A DNA stretch of 64,000 nt from Deltaproteobacteria bacterium (lineage in GTDB: Bacteria > Desulfobacterota > Desulfuromonadia > Geobacterales > Pseudopelobacteraceae): contig JAJXYO010000016.1 of the NCBI GenBank assembly GCA_021780495.1, forward strand, positions 1-64,000, read 5' to 3'. The notes beneath the pieces were generated by a model, which did not search any database, was not told the DNA's origin, and saw only the letters and a list, made by a program, of their open reading frames with translations. Shown one piece after another: positions 54,052 through 63,863 of the stretch. Every line of letters begins with the position of its first letter. Within the stretch, counting starts at the first letter, position 1. Both the position numbers and the translations under genes were made by a program.

Positions 54052-55230
54052 GTGGAAGCCACTATTAGTATCAAACATGCCATAGAGCAGATTGTAAAGG
54101 AAAAGGGCATTGACCGTAATGTCGTCATTGAGGCCATGGAACAGGCGGTGTTGACAGCTGCCAACAAAAAATACCGCAATACCCGTGAGCTCGAAGCCCG
54201 CTACAATCATGATTCCGGAGAGGTAGAACTGTTTGAATTTGTGGTTGTAGTGGATGAAGTTCAGGACTCCTACAAGGAGATCGATCTTGAGGAGGCAAAA
54301 GAAATTGACCCGGATGTCGAAATTGGCGACTCCCTGGGTGAAAAGCTTGATGCCAGTGGCTTTACCCGCATTGCAGCGCAGACAGCCAAACAAGTTATCA
54401 TCCAGAAGGTGCGTGAGGCCGAGCGTGAGACCATCTTCAATGAATACAGCGACCGTCAGTGGGAAATTATCACCGGTATGGTGCGCCGTTTTGAGAAAGG
54501 TGAGCTACTGGTCGATCTTGGTAGAGCAGAGGCGGTTCTTCCGTCGAAAGAACAAATGCCGCGAGAAGTATATCGCCCAGGTGACAGGATTCGAGCCATT
54601 ATCACTGAGATTCGCATGACGACCAAGGGACCTCAGATAATACTGTCACGTACTCATCCCAGTATGCTGGCCAAGCTGTTCGAAGCTGAAGTTCCCGAGA
54701 TTGCAGAGGGAATTGTCGAGATCAATGCTGTTGTTCGTGATCCCGGAAGCCGGGCCAAGGTAGCAGTATCTTCAAATGATCGCGATGTCGATCCGGTCGG
54801 TGCCTGTGTTGGCATGCGTGGAGCCCGTGTTCAGAATGTGGTTTCCGAACTACGCGGCGAAAAAATAGACATAATTCCATGGTCGGAAGACATTGCCCGT
54901 TTTGCCTGCAACGCGCTGTCGCCAGCTCAGGTTTCCAAAGTGTTTGTGGACGAAGATAGTCGTGCTCTGGAGATTGTTGTTGCCGACGATCAGCTTTCTC
55001 TCGCTATCGGCAAACGAGGCCAGAACGTCAGTCTGGCTGCCCGTCTGACCGGTTGTCGTATTGATATCAAGAGCGAATCGAAGGTTGCCGAAGCTGAGCA
55101 AAATTTTGCCTCATTTGATGGCACCCAGTCGGGGGCAGAAGAGCCCGTGGAAGATGCCGTGATCACTGAAGAATTGGAAACAACGGAAACAGCCACCTTG
55201 GAAACAGCTGCCCAAAAGCAGGCTGAGTAG
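54052..55230 (+). CDS. nusA: Transcription termination/antitermination protein NusA
   Basis: Binds RNA polymerase and RNA to modulate pausing, termination and antitermination. The 392-residue product has the N-terminal polymerase-binding domain (1 to about 130), an S1 domain (about 135-200) and two KH domains with GACVGMRGARVQNVVSEL and AIGKRGQNVSLAARLTG. The acidic repeats of the E. coli protein are replaced by a short acidic tail. Start is GTG 54052 after AAGGAG. Confidence 0.97.
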   Translation: MEATISIKHAIEQIVKEKGIDRNVVIEAMEQAVLTAANKKYRNTRELEARYNHDSGEVELFEFVVVVDEVQDSYKEIDLEEAKEIDPDVEIGDSLGEKLDASGFTRIAAQTAKQVIIQKVREAERETIFNEYSDRQWEIITGMVRRFEKGELLVDLGRAEAVLPSKEQMPREVYRPGDRIRAIITEIRMTTKGPQIILSRTHPSMLAKLFEAEVPEIAEGIVEINAVVRDPGSRAKVAVSSNDRDVDPVGACVGMRGARVQNVVSELRGEKIDIIPWSEDIARFACNALSPAQVSKVFVDEDSRALEIVVADDQLSLAIGKRGQNVSLAARLTGCRIDIKSESKVAEAEQNFASFDGTQSGAEEPVEDAVITEELETTETATLETAAQKQAE

Positions 55231-55239
55231 TCTGCGGGT

Positions 55240-55851
55240 ATGCCCCGACATAAGCAACAGGATAAGCCGCAGCGTAGTTGTCTCGGGTGTCGTCTGGTCC
55301 GTGACAGGGATTCGCTGATTCGTTTTGTACTTTCACCCCAAGGTGAAGTCGTTCCGGATATTGAGTCCAAACTACCCGGCAGGGGAGCCTATACCTGTAT
55401 CAGCGAGCATTGTCTTCGAACTGCACTCAAGCAGCGACAGTTCAGTCGAGCTTTTAAGCGTGAAGTGGCAACCGGGACGTCTGATGAAATGGTTCGACAG
55501 GTTGTCAGTATTATGCATGAACGAATACTGGGATATATCGGATTAGCCAACAGGGCCGGTAAAGTCATCTCAGGCGGTTCCATGGTCACTGATGCAATCA
55601 GAGGCGACCAAAAACCGGGTCTGATTTTGTTGGCTAAGGACGTCTCCGCTAGTATCGGGGATAAGATCGAATTGCTTGCCGCAGTCCATCAGATAGCGTG
55701 CATTCAGATCATGGATAAAGATGATTTTGGCGCCATTCTTGGTAAGGCACCCCGTAGTGCGATTGCCATTAAAGCCGGTGGATTTGTAGTACAGATGAAG
55801 CATGAAATCGAACGATACAGAAACTTCCTGGGGGAGGTGCAGAACCTATGA
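55240..55851 (+). CDS. YlxR/L7Ae fusion RNA-binding protein
   Basis: A 203-residue protein that fuses the YlxR (DUF448) domain (about 8-85, with [17 protein letters not shown] and LPGRGAYTC) to an L7Ae-like domain (about 95-195, with [17 protein letters not shown]). In many bacteria these are separate ylxR and ylxQ genes between nusA and infB. The exact role is unknown; both parts bind nucleic acid. Its end overlaps infB by four bases. Confidence 0.93.
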   Translation: MPRHKQQDKPQRSCLGCRLVRDRDSLIRFVLSPQGEVVPDIESKLPGRGAYTCISEHCLRTALKQRQFSRAFKREVATGTSDEMVRQVVSIMHERILGYIGLANRAGKVISGGSMVTDAIRGDQKPGLILLAKDVSASIGDKIELLAAVHQIACIQIMDKDDFGAILGKAPRSAIAIKAGGFVVQMKHEIERYRNFLGEVQNL

Positions 55852-58517
55852 GTAAAATTCGTGTGAGTAACCTGGCTGAGAGGTTGGGATTAGAGACACG
55901 GGAAGTAATTTCCCGGCTCAAAGATATCGGTGTTGATGCTAAAACTGCTACTTCATTGGTTGATGAGGAAGTAGTTAGCAGGTTGGAAAACCCCAAGTCA
56001 ATAGGAAGTGGTGCCGACGAAGTCAGGGTGACGACCACCATTATCCGGCGTCGTGCCAAGGTAGCGGCGGCTGAGCCAGCTGAAGAGGTGGCTGTAGTAC
56101 TGGAAACGGCGGCGATTGTGCAGCCTGTCGCTGCTGAAATTCCTGTTGCCCCGGAAGTTCCGCCAGTTGTGGATACATCAAAGGTTGAAGTTGTGCCGGC
56201 GGCGGTCGTTATCGAAAAAGCGACTATTTCTGCTGAACCGAAGCCCGGCCCCAATCAAGCCCGTATTCTCGGCCGTATGGAAATTCCCGGCGTTACCAAC
56301 CGTCCGACACGAGTAATGTCGGCAGATGCCCCGCCCACATCATCACTACGTCCTGCCGCATCCCGTTCGACCCCGAGCCGACCAGCTTCGAGCCGTCCCG
56401 GAGAAGCTCGTCCTTCAGCGCCTCGTTCAGGTGATGCTGACCAGAGGCGCCCGGTTCCGACTGGGGGGGCTACTGAAGCGGACCGTTCACGTATGAAGCA
56501 GGTACCGATTGCGCCGGCTTCTCCTCCGGCGGGCGATTCTCGCCGCCCAGGTCCAAAAAAAGAAGGTCCTACCTTTGGCCCTGATGCAGGAAAAGGTGGC
56601 AAGAAGAATGCCGCTCCTGCCAAAAAGAAGGAGCAACCGCGGAAGCAGGAAATTATCGAAAAACGTGAGCGAGTTTTTGATCCGGTATATAGGGGTTCAA
56701 AAAAACGTGGTAAAGAGCGTGTGTCTACATCTACACGCAGTACAGAGATTACGGTTCCCAAGGCTATCAAGCGTATCATCAAAATATCAGAAACAATCAG
56801 TGTGGGTGAATTGGCTAAGCGTATGGGTATAAAGGCCAATGATCTGATCAAGTCACTTATGAAGATGGGCATGATGGTGACCATCAACCACCCTCTTGAT
56901 TTTGATACGGCTGTGATTCTGGCTGCCGAATATAGCTATGAAGTAGAAAATGTTGCAGTTGACCTGGACGAAATACTTGAATCGACTCCGGACGCGCCTG
57001 AAACCTTGGAGAAACGTCCACCTGTTGTCACCATTATGGGCCATGTCGACCATGGTAAAACCTCTTTGCTGGATGCCATCCGTGAGGCTAACGTTATTGC
57101 CGGCGAGGCAGGCGGGATTACTCAGCATATAGGTGCCTATGACGTGGAGCTGAAAGGGCGCAAAATTACCTTTCTTGATACACCGGGCCACGAAGCCTTT
57201 ACCGCCATGCGGGCCCGCGGCGCTAAAGTAACTGATATCGTTATCCTGGTTGTTGCTGCCGATGATGGTGTTATGCCCCAAACGCGTGAGGCCATTAACC
57301 ACTCTAAAGCTGCCGAAGTACCTATAATTGTAGCCGTTAACAAGATTGATAAGCCTGATGCGCGCCCAGAGAATGTCAAACGCGAACTGATGGAGTTCGG
57401 GCTTGTCTCTTCTGAATGGGGCGGTGATGCAACTATGGTAGAGGTATCTGCCAAGAAGCGCATCAATCTTGAGGAACTGCTGGAGATGGTACTGCTGCAG
57501 GCTGATGTAATGGATTTAAAGGCAAATCCTCATAAGTTGGCAAAAGGAACGGTTGTCGAAGCCAAGCTGGATAAAGGCCGTGGGCCGGTTGCTACAGTCC
57601 TGGTTCAGGAAGGTACCCTGAAAAATGGCGACTACTGTGTGGTTGGTGTACATTCAGGTCGCGTTCGAGCCATGCAGAACGACCGTGGTGAAAAGGTTCT
57701 GGAGGCCGGACCGTCGATGCCGGTTGAGCTTGTTGGTCTCTCTGGAGTTCCTGATGCAGGCGATGTCTTTGTCGCGATGAAAGACGAGAAACAGGCTAAG
57801 GAGATTGCAACCTTGCGGCAGATTAAACATCGCGAGGTTGAGCTGGCCAAGCATACCAAGCTGTCGCTGGAAGATCTCTACAAAAAGATTCAGAGTGGGG
57901 AAGTCAAGGATCTCAATGTTATCGTCAAGGGCGACGTGCATGGCTCGATCGAAGCCGTGGGCGAATCTCTGCGCAAACTTTCTACCGATGCAGTCAGGCT
58001 AAATGTTCTTCATTCCGCTGTCGGTGCGGTTACAGAAACAGACGTTAACCTGGCGGCAGCATCAAATGCCATCATTATCGGCTTCAATGTTCGGCCGGAA
58101 GTCAAGGCTCAAAACATGGCTGAGAAGGAAGGGGTTGATATCCGTCTTTACAGCATTATCTACGATGCGGTTGAAGATGTGAAGAAGGCCATGGAAGGTC
58201 TGTTGGCACCGACTCTCAAGGAAAAATTCCTTGGCCGGGCGGAAATCCGTGAGGTGTTCTCCGTACCCAAAATCGGCAATGTTGCCGGTTCATATATTTT
58301 GGATGGAAAAATGCTGCGTAATGCGCAGATTAGATTGCTGCGCGATAATGTTGTAGTCCACGAAGGCAAGCTTTCATCACTGCGTCGTATAAAAGATGAT
58401 GTAAAAGAGGTTGCCAGTGGTTACGAATGTGGTATCGGCATTGAAAATTATAACGACATCAAGATAGGCGATATCATCGAAGCATTTGAGATAGAGAAGT
58501 TCGCTACCAAACTTTAA
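55848..58517 (+). CDS. infB: Translation initiation factor IF-2
   Basis: A GTPase that brings initiator tRNA to the 30S subunit and promotes subunit joining. The 889-residue product has the small N-terminal IF2N domain (start [12 protein letters not shown]), a long alanine/proline-rich charged linker (about 60-290), a second IF2N-like segment and the G domain with [11 protein letters not shown] near 397, DTPGHEAF and NKIDKP, then domains II-IV ending in [21 protein letters not shown] lies eight bases before the ATG. Confidence 0.98.
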   Translation: MSKIRVSNLAERLGLETREVISRLKDIGVDAKTATSLVDEEVVSRLENPKSIGSGADEVRVTTTIIRRRAKVAAAEPAEEVAVVLETAAIVQPVAAEIPVAPEVPPVVDTSKVEVVPAAVVIEKATISAEPKPGPNQARILGRMEIPGVTNRPTRVMSADAPPTSSLRPAASRSTPSRPASSRPGEARPSAPRSGDADQRRPVPTGGATEADRSRMKQVPIAPASPPAGDSRRPGPKKEGPTFGPDAGKGGKKNAAPAKKKEQPRKQEIIEKRERVFDPVYRGSKKRGKERVSTSTRSTEITVPKAIKRIIKISETISVGELAKRMGIKANDLIKSLMKMGMMVTINHPLDFDTAVILAAEYSYEVENVAVDLDEILESTPDAPETLEKRPPVVTIMGHVDHGKTSLLDAIREANVIAGEAGGITQHIGAYDVELKGRKITFLDTPGHEAFTAMRARGAKVTDIVILVVAADDGVMPQTREAINHSKAAEVPIIVAVNKIDKPDARPENVKRELMEFGLVSSEWGGDATMVEVSAKKRINLEELLEMVLLQADVMDLKANPHKLAKGTVVEAKLDKGRGPVATVLVQEGTLKNGDYCVVGVHSGRVRAMQNDRGEKVLEAGPSMPVELVGLSGVPDAGDVFVAMKDEKQAKEIATLRQIKHREVELAKHTKLSLEDLYKKIQSGEVKDLNVIVKGDVHGSIEAVGESLRKLSTDAVRLNVLHSAVGAVTETDVNLAAASNAIIIGFNVRPEVKAQNMAEKEGVDIRLYSIIYDAVEDVKKAMEGLLAPTLKEKFLGRAEIREVFSVPKIGNVAGSYILDGKMLRNAQIRLLRDNVVVHEGKLSSLRRIKDDVKEVASGYECGIGIENYNDIKIGDIIEAFEIEKFATKL

Positions 58518-58580
58518 TTGTATGGGCTGGGACCTGCGGTGTAGGAAATCTTTACCGCAAGTCCCTGACTCTGGAATATT

Positions 58581-58952
58581 ATGAAGCATAAACGCTGCGA
58601 CAAAGTTGCCGAGACCATTCACGAAACAATTTCTGCCATTCTGTCAAAGGGACTTAATGACCCAAGAATCGGTTTTGTCACAATCATTGCTGTTGATGTG
58701 ACGGTTGACCTGCGCTTGGCGAAGGTTTTTTTTACCGTCATCGGGGATGATCTTGCCAAGAAAAACAGTGAGGCTGGTCTTAATAGTGCGAAAAGCTACA
58801 TTCGCCGCGAATTGGGCAAGGTGCTCTCCCTGCGATTTCTGCCGGATATAATCTTTGCTTATGATCATTCGCAGGATTATGGTAACCGGATCGATACTAT
58901 CCTGAGGGAGATAGACAAAGAGCATGATGGGGACACTACAGAAGATTGTTGA
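58581..58952 (+). CDS. rbfA: Ribosome-binding factor A
   Basis: A 123-residue single KH-like domain protein needed for late 30S maturation and cold adaptation. Recognisable by the RCDKVAETIHETISAIL start, DPRIGFVTI, and LRFLPDIIFAYD near the end. The ribosome site is weak. Its 3' end overlaps nrnA by 29 bases, so the two are probably translated together. Confidence 0.96.
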   Translation: MKHKRCDKVAETIHETISAILSKGLNDPRIGFVTIIAVDVTVDLRLAKVFFTVIGDDLAKKNSEAGLNSAKSYIRRELGKVLSLRFLPDIIFAYDHSQDYGNRIDTILREIDKEHDGDTTEDC

Positions 58953-59883
58953 AGAAATAGGTAATAACCACTCCTTCCTGCTTACTTCCCACGAAGGGCC
59001 AGATGGTGATGCCGTTGGCTCTACGTTGGCCCTGGCCTCGCTTTTACGGAAAACCGGTAAAGAAGTGTATGTGTACTTCCGTGATCCGATACCGGAATTG
59101 TATAGTTTCTTGCCTGGTGTTGATGCTGTCTTCGCAACTATTCCCGATCGTGATTTCGATGTTGCTTTTGTGTTGGATATCGGTGAAGTGCGCCGCGCCG
59201 GCGAGGAGTTCTGCCGTTTTGGACGCATCGGGAAAACCATCAATGTCGATCATCATCTCGCCTGTGAATCCTTCGGAACCCATAACCTGATCGATCCCTC
59301 CGCTGCTGCTACCGGTGTGCTGGTGTTTCGTATTGCCAGTGTCCTCGGCTATTGTTTCGATATTGAAACGGCCCTCTGTCTGTATGTTGCCATTATTACC
59401 GATACAGGCTCATTTCGTTATTCCAATGCCAATCGTGAGGCCTTTGTCATTGCCGGTGAGATGATCGAGTGTGGCGTGAATGCTTGGGATGTGGCTGAGC
59501 AGCTTTATGAAAATCAACCCCGCAAGCGGTTGGAGTTACTGGCCCGTTGCCTTCCGACCCTGGAAGTCATCAAGGGCGGTATGGCTGCAGCGGTCACCGT
59601 TACGCTGGACATGTATGCTGATACCGGTGCTGACGCTGAATTGACAGATGGTTTCGTTAATTATCCCCGCTCCATCAAGGGGGTGGAGGTAGCGATATTT
59701 TTCCGTCAGATTGAAGAACGACGTGTCAAGGTCGGTTTTAGATCTAAAGGCAAGGTCAATGTGGCCATCTTTTCTGCTGCTCTGGGTGGGGGCGGCCATC
59801 ATAATGCTGCCGGATGCACGGTGGATGGGACGCTTGATGAAGTCAAGGCCAAGGTGTACTCACTGATGGATGAAGTCCTTTGA
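58924..59883 (+). CDS. nrnA: Bifunctional oligoribonuclease/PAP phosphatase NrnA (DHH family)
   Basis: A DHH-DHHA1 phosphoesterase that degrades very short RNAs and dephosphorylates pAp. The 319-residue product has SHEGPDGDAVGSTLAL, the DHH box in NVDHHLACE, a TDTGSFRYSNA motif and the C-terminal GGGGHHNAAG that binds the substrate. It begins with two consecutive ATG codons. It overlaps rbfA by 29 bases and truB by four bases. Confidence 0.95.
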   Translation: MMGTLQKIVEEIGNNHSFLLTSHEGPDGDAVGSTLALASLLRKTGKEVYVYFRDPIPELYSFLPGVDAVFATIPDRDFDVAFVLDIGEVRRAGEEFCRFGRIGKTINVDHHLACESFGTHNLIDPSAAATGVLVFRIASVLGYCFDIETALCLYVAIITDTGSFRYSNANREAFVIAGEMIECGVNAWDVAEQLYENQPRKRLELLARCLPTLEVIKGGMAAAVTVTLDMYADTGADAELTDGFVNYPRSIKGVEVAIFFRQIEERRVKVGFRSKGKVNVAIFSAALGGGGHHNAAGCTVDGTLDEVKAKVYSLMDEVL

Positions 59884-60791
59884 TCAACGGATTTATCGTT
59901 ATTGATAAACCGGCCGGTATCACCTCGCATGATGTGGTCAGCCGTGTTCGCCGGATTCTCGGAACCCGCAAGGTCGGCCATACCGGTACTCTTGATCCTT
60001 TTGCTACGGGGGTTCTGCCGGTGGCGGTCAATGACGCCACCAAGGCCATACCTTTCCTCGATGAGGGTGTCAAGTGCTATGAGGCGGTCATGCAGCTGGG
60101 GGTGGCTACCGATACCCTTGATATGACCGGTATGATTGTATGTGAAGCTGATTGGCAGTCCGTTACTCAGGAGCGGATTGAATCACTGTTTAAGCGGTTT
60201 ACGGGGCATCTCACTCAGATACCCCCCATGTATTCCGCCATCAAATGCGATGGCCAGCCCTTGTATAAACTGGCTCGTAAAGGCCAGGTGGTTGCGCGAA
60301 AAACACGTGATATAACAGTCTATTCCCTTGAATTACTCTCATTTGTTCCTCCGTTTTCAGAGTTCAGGGTTGTTTGTTCAAGGGGCACTTATGTCAGGAC
60401 ACTGGCCGATGACATAGGAACTGTGCTTGGCTGTGGAGCGGCATTGAAGGAGTTGCGCAGGACAGCGAGTGGTCCCTTCAGAATTTCAACATCATCAACA
60501 CTTGATACCCTGGAAGAAGCCGTTCGACTTGGAACTCTCGGGACTCTGACAGTAAGTCCTTGCGCTGCGCTTGCCCACCTTCCTGAAGTCATGTTGAGCG
60601 CTGCCGGAATGATACACGTTAGACATGGACGGTCGCCTGGCTGGCAGGATGTAGCCGTAGCAACTCCATCAAAATATGAAGAAAATGCTTTCGTACGCCT
60701 TACGTTCAATGGGGATCTGATTGCAGTTGCTCAGTGCGTGGCGTGTGCGAATGCCGAATCACGTATTATTCTGAAGCGTGTGTTCATCTAA
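59880..60791 (+). CDS. truB: tRNA pseudouridine(55) synthase
   Basis: Makes pseudouridine 55 in the T loop of tRNA. The 303-residue product opens with NGFIVIDKPAGITSHDVV, followed by the catalytic D39 in GTLDPFATGVLPV, YKLARKGQVV and the conserved CSRGTYVRTLADDIG. It starts at TTG 59880 overlapping the nrnA stop. It has a C-terminal PUA-like extension. Next comes rpsO. Confidence 0.96.
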   Translation: MINGFIVIDKPAGITSHDVVSRVRRILGTRKVGHTGTLDPFATGVLPVAVNDATKAIPFLDEGVKCYEAVMQLGVATDTLDMTGMIVCEADWQSVTQERIESLFKRFTGHLTQIPPMYSAIKCDGQPLYKLARKGQVVARKTRDITVYSLELLSFVPPFSEFRVVCSRGTYVRTLADDIGTVLGCGAALKELRRTASGPFRISTSSTLDTLEEAVRLGTLGTLTVSPCAALAHLPEVMLSAAGMIHVRHGRSPGWQDVAVATPSKYEENAFVRLTFNGDLIAVAQCVACANAESRIILKRVFI

Positions 60792-60911
60792 GTTAATGCT
60801 TTACATGCGGAAGCGGGTATGGTATCAATTTTAGCTTGCGGTTATGCCGCAAAGTAAATTTAAAATAAATACCTAGAGACGTAGAGTGTACATACAAAGG
60901 AGGTGTTAGCA
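60792..60911 (+). promoter_or_regulatory. Leader of rpsO with a hairpin
   Basis: This 120-base gap holds a six-base hairpin (TTGCGG/CCGCAA, 60836-60852), an AT-rich stretch with TAAAAT and a strong AAGGAGGT ribosome site (60897-60904). TTGCGG/TAAAAT are 19 bases apart, only a weak promoter match. S15 autoregulation through a leader is known in other bacteria; no matching pseudoknot was shown here. Confidence 0.35.
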
Positions 60912-61178
60912 GTGCTGGCAACCGAAAAGAAACAGGAAATCATCAATTCGTTTAAAAAACATGACAGCGACACAGGTTCTCCAGAGGTGCAGATTGCCAT
61001 ACTCACCGAGCGGATAACCTATCTCACCGAGCACTTCAAGATTCATAAGAAGGACCACCACAGCCGTAGAGGGCTGTTGAAGCTTGTCGGCCAGAGGCGT
61101 CGGCTTCTGGATTACCTCAAAGGCAAAGAGGTAGACAGGTACAAAACGGTGATCGAGCGACTCGGCATACGTAGGTAA
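60912..61178 (+). CDS. rpsO: 30S ribosomal protein S15
   Basis: The 88-residue primary binding protein of the 16S rRNA central domain. The start is GTG 60912, seven bases after the AAGGAGGT ribosome site; the more upstream GTG at 60903 overlaps that site. The [19 protein letters not shown] stretch and the C-terminal LGIRR are diagnostic. A strong terminator follows, then pnp, the usual order. Confidence 0.98.
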   Translation: MLATEKKQEIINSFKKHDSDTGSPEVQIAILTERITYLTEHFKIHKKDHHSRRGLLKLVGQRRRLLDYLKGKEVDRYKTVIERLGIRR

Positions 61179-61184
61179 TAGATC

Positions 61185-61222
61185 GGCACTCTACCGGCTT
61201 ACAGCCGCTAGAGTGCCTTTTT
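61185..61222 (+). terminator. Rho-independent terminator after rpsO
   Basis: GGCACTCTA (61185-61193) pairs with TAGAGTGCC (61209-61217), with an inner CGGCT/AGCCG stem, followed by TTTTT. Confidence 0.92.
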
Positions 61223-61248
61223 ATTGTGAGTATGCCATATGTGAAAAG

Positions 61249-61275
61249 AGGGCTTTCCGGCCCTTTTTATTTTTG
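61249..61275 (+). terminator. Second terminator-like hairpin before pnp
   Basis: GGGC (61250-61253) pairs with GCCC (61260-61263) around a short loop, followed by TTTTTATTTTT. It lies just before the pnp leader fold. Confidence 0.6.
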
Positions 61276-61335
61276 TTGGGGACGTGGGTAGAGTCCCATG
61301 CGCGTTCGGCATGGGGTTGTAGCGACGGCCCCAAC
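61275..61335 (+). promoter_or_regulatory. Structured leader RNA of pnp
   Basis: GTTGGGG (61275-61281) pairs with CCCCAAC (61329-61335), enclosing two smaller hairpins (about 61284-61299, and CATGC/GCATG at 61297-61313, of which only one may form fully). The fold ends 12 bases before the pnp ribosome site. In E. coli the pnp leader is a stem cut by RNase III and used by PNPase to limit its own synthesis. A like role is inferred. Confidence 0.5.
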
Positions 61336-61357
61336 GCAACAAAGAATGGAGAAAAGT

Positions 61358-63463
61358 ATGGAACACGTTGTAAATATTGAGTTTGGGGGCAGGACCGTCA
61401 CCATCTCCACCGGAAAAATGGCCAAACAGGCCAATGGCGCCGTGATGGTGAGAAGCGGGGATACAATGGTGCTGGTGACCGCCGTAGCCCAAAAGGAAGC
61501 TAAAGAGGGTCAGGACTTTTTTCCCTTGACCGTTAACTACACAGAAAAGGCATACGCCGGCGGCAAGATCCCCGGCAGTTTTTTCAAACGCGAGGCACGT
61601 CCATCCGATCCGGAAACGCTGATCTGCCGTCTGATCGACCGTCCGATCCGTCCGCTGTTTCCGGAAACGTTCCTCAATGACACCCAGATCATGGCAACCG
61701 TCGTGTCAGCAGACAAGGACAATGATCCCGGCATACTTTCCATGCTGGGTGCTTCTGCCGCCCTGATGATCTCCGATATCCCCTTTCAGGGCCCTATCGC
61801 CGGTGTCAAGGTTGGCCGGGTGGATGGCAAACTGATCTGTAACCCTTCAGCTGAAGAACTTCTGGTCAGTGACCTGGAAATAGTAGTTGCAGCAAGCCGC
61901 GATGCGGTCATCATGGTCGAAGGAGAGGCGAAATTCGTATCCGAGGCTGACCTGCTGGATGCGGTCTTCTTTGCCAAGGAAGCGATGCTGCCGTTGATCG
62001 AGGCCCAGGAAGAGCTGCAGAAAAAGGCCGGCGTCGCCAAGCGCGCAGTTGTACCAGTGACCGTGAATGAGCCGCTATTGGCCAAGGTACGCGCATTGGC
62101 CTTCGATCGCATGGCAGCCGCGGTCAAGATCAAGTCCAAACAGGAACGCCACAACCAGATCGACCTGGTTAAGACGGAAACCATCGAGGCTCTCAAGGAA
62201 GAGTTTGAGGGCAGTGCCAAGCAGATCAAGGGTTTCCTGGGCGATTTTGAATATGAACATGTACGCGCCGATGTCCTCGATACCGGTATTCGTATCGATG
62301 GCCGCGATACAGTCACCATCCGCCCCATCTCCACCGAAGCCGGCCTGTTGCCGCGTACCCACGGTTCGGCCCTGTTTACCCGCGGTGAAACCCAGGCCCT
62401 GGTTACCGCTACCCTTGGTACCTCCAGCGATGAACAGCGTATGGACTCCCTGTACGGTGAGTATCGCAAACGCTTCCTGCTGCATTACAATTTCCCTCCC
62501 TTCTCAGTGGGCGAAACCAGTTTCCGTCTGGGACCCGGTCGTCGTGAGATCGGTCACGGTATGCTGGCTGAACGGGCACTTTCGGCCGTTCTTCCCAATC
62601 ATGATGATTTCCCCTACACCATCCGCATCGTGTCCGAGACCCTGGAGAGCAACGGATCTTCCTCCATGGCTGCCGTCTGTGGCGGCTGTATGTCGCTGAT
62701 GGATGCCGGTGTGCCTATCGTTGCGCCGGTGGCGGGTATCGCCATGGGTTTGATCAAGGAAGGCGACAAGGTTGCCATCCTTTCCGATATCCTGGGTGAT
62801 GAAGACCATCTGGGCGATATGGACTTCAAGGTGGCCGGAACTGCTGAAGGTGTTACCGCACTGCAGATGGATATCAAGATCGGCGGCGTTACCAGGGATA
62901 TCATGCAGAAAGCCCTCAGTCAGGCTCGTGACGCCCGATTGCATATCCTGGGCAAAATGGCAGAGACGTTGGCTGCTCCGCGGCCTGAGATGTCGCCCTT
63001 TGCACCGCGCATCACAACCATCTGGGTCAAGACCGACAAGATCCGTGACGTCATCGGAACCGGCGGCAAGAACATCCGCAACATCACCGAAACCACAGGC
63101 GTTACGGTGGATATCGACGATACCGGCCGTATCAATATCGCCAGTACCAGCAAGGAAGCCTGCGATCTGGCAATTCAGATGATCCGCGGTCTGACCGAAG
63201 ATGCAGAAGAGGGCCGTCTCTACATGGGGATCGTCAAGAAAATCATGGATTTTGGAGCCTTTGTTGAAATCATGCCAGGCACCGACGGTCTTGTGCATAT
63301 ATCCGAGCTTGACACCGCCAGGGTTAAGGTTGTTACCGACATCCTCAACGAAGGAGATAAGGTGTTGGTCAAGTGTATCGGCGTAGACAAGAATGGCAAG
63401 ATCAAGCTCTCACGAAAAGAGGCAATGGGGTTGAATCTCGACGGTACAAAAGCTGCTGAGTAA
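61358..63463 (+). CDS. pnp: Polyribonucleotide nucleotidyltransferase (PNPase)
   Basis: A phosphorolytic 3'-5' exoribonuclease that works in RNA decay. The product of about 701 residues has two RNase PH cores, the second with the [16 protein letters not shown] and [13 protein letters not shown]-like motifs, a KH domain ([16 protein letters not shown]) and a C-terminal S1 domain ([18 protein letters not shown]). ATG 61358 is chosen because GGAG at 61348-61351 lies six bases before it; upstream starts at 61298 and 61346 add foreign residues. Confidence 0.97.
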   Translation: MEHVVNIEFGGRTVTISTGKMAKQANGAVMVRSGDTMVLVTAVAQKEAKEGQDFFPLTVNYTEKAYAGGKIPGSFFKREARPSDPETLICRLIDRPIRPLFPETFLNDTQIMATVVSADKDNDPGILSMLGASAALMISDIPFQGPIAGVKVGRVDGKLICNPSAEELLVSDLEIVVAASRDAVIMVEGEAKFVSEADLLDAVFFAKEAMLPLIEAQEELQKKAGVAKRAVVPVTVNEPLLAKVRALAFDRMAAAVKIKSKQERHNQIDLVKTETIEALKEEFEGSAKQIKGFLGDFEYEHVRADVLDTGIRIDGRDTVTIRPISTEAGLLPRTHGSALFTRGETQALVTATLGTSSDEQRMDSLYGEYRKRFLLHYNFPPFSVGETSFRLGPGRREIGHGMLAERALSAVLPNHDDFPYTIRIVSETLESNGSSSMAAVCGGCMSLMDAGVPIVAPVAGIAMGLIKEGDKVAILSDILGDEDHLGDMDFKVAGTAEGVTALQMDIKIGGVTRDIMQKALSQARDARLHILGKMAETLAAPRPEMSPFAPRITTIWVKTDKIRDVIGTGGKNIRNITETTGVTVDIDDTGRINIASTSKEACDLAIQMIRGLTEDAEEGRLYMGIVKKIMDFGAFVEIMPGTDGLVHISELDTARVKVVTDILNEGDKVLVKCIGVDKNGKIKLSRKEAMGLNLDGTKAAE

Positions 63464-63472
63464 GTTCTTCTG

Positions 63473-63499
63473 AGTTCCCCCGATGCAGTCGGGGGAACT
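63473..63499 (+). terminator. 11-bp hairpin after pnp
   Basis: AGTTCCCCCGA (63473-63483) pairs perfectly with its complement (63489-63499) around a five-base loop. No T run follows, so it may protect the mRNA end rather than terminate. Confidence 0.5.
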
Positions 63500-63529
63500 G
63501 ACTGCGGTGGTTTACAGCAATGTACATAA

Positions 63530-63582
63530 AAAAAGCTTTCCCGTGTCTTCAGCGTAATGTGCTGCACACGGGAAAGCTTTTT
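63530..63582 (+). terminator. Bidirectional terminator between pnp and tRNA-His
   Basis: A 17-base perfect stem (63530-63546 with 63566-63582) with an inner CAGC/GCTG stem. It begins with AAAAA and ends with TTTTT, so it works on both strands: for pnp on plus and for the tRNA on minus. Confidence 0.9.
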
Positions 63583-63621
63583 ATGTTAATAACTTGCATT
63601 GTGTTGGCAAGTTAGTTTATT

Positions 63622-63698
63622 TGGGGTGGCCAGAGGGGATTGAACCCTCGTATGTACGAGTCACAGTCGTAAGTGTTAACCGCTTCACCATGGCCACC
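63622..63698 (-). tRNA. tRNA-His (anticodon GTG)
   Basis: On the minus strand, 77 bases fold as a cloverleaf. The extra 5' G that marks tRNA-His is present (G-1 opposite C73), the acceptor stem is GTGGCCA with its complement, the anticodon stem TACGA/TCGTA encloses loop CTGTGAC with anticodon GTG, the T arm contains GGTTCAATC, and the 3' CCA is coded. Confidence 0.97.
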
Positions 63699-63713
63699 AT
63701 AAATCTAATATTC

Positions 63714-63743
63714 TTAATAGCTCAAAAACAGCACCTAAGTCAA
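63714..63743 (-). promoter_or_regulatory. Promoter of tRNA-His
   Basis: Read on the minus strand: TTGACT (63738-63743), an 18-base spacer and TATTAA (63714-63719), about 15-20 bases before the tRNA. A good match to the housekeeping consensus. Confidence 0.65.
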
Positions 63744-63863
63744 GCAGTTTTATCCGCAGCTCTGAACTTACTTGTTCGTATGGTATTGAGCTCGGTTTGC
63801 CAGGATCGAAAATGATACAATGGGTGAACCGGTTGCGACGAGAAAAATTCAGTGGGCTTCGGT

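Noticed and set aside
60836-60866. Promoter TTGCGG/TAAAAT before rpsO
   Set aside because: The spacer is 19 bases and TTGCGG is also the arm of a hairpin. Kept only as a weak note within the leader entry.
61298-61357. Longer start for pnp including the leader sequence
   Set aside because: It would translate the structured leader, and the ribosome site GGAG fits ATG 61358.
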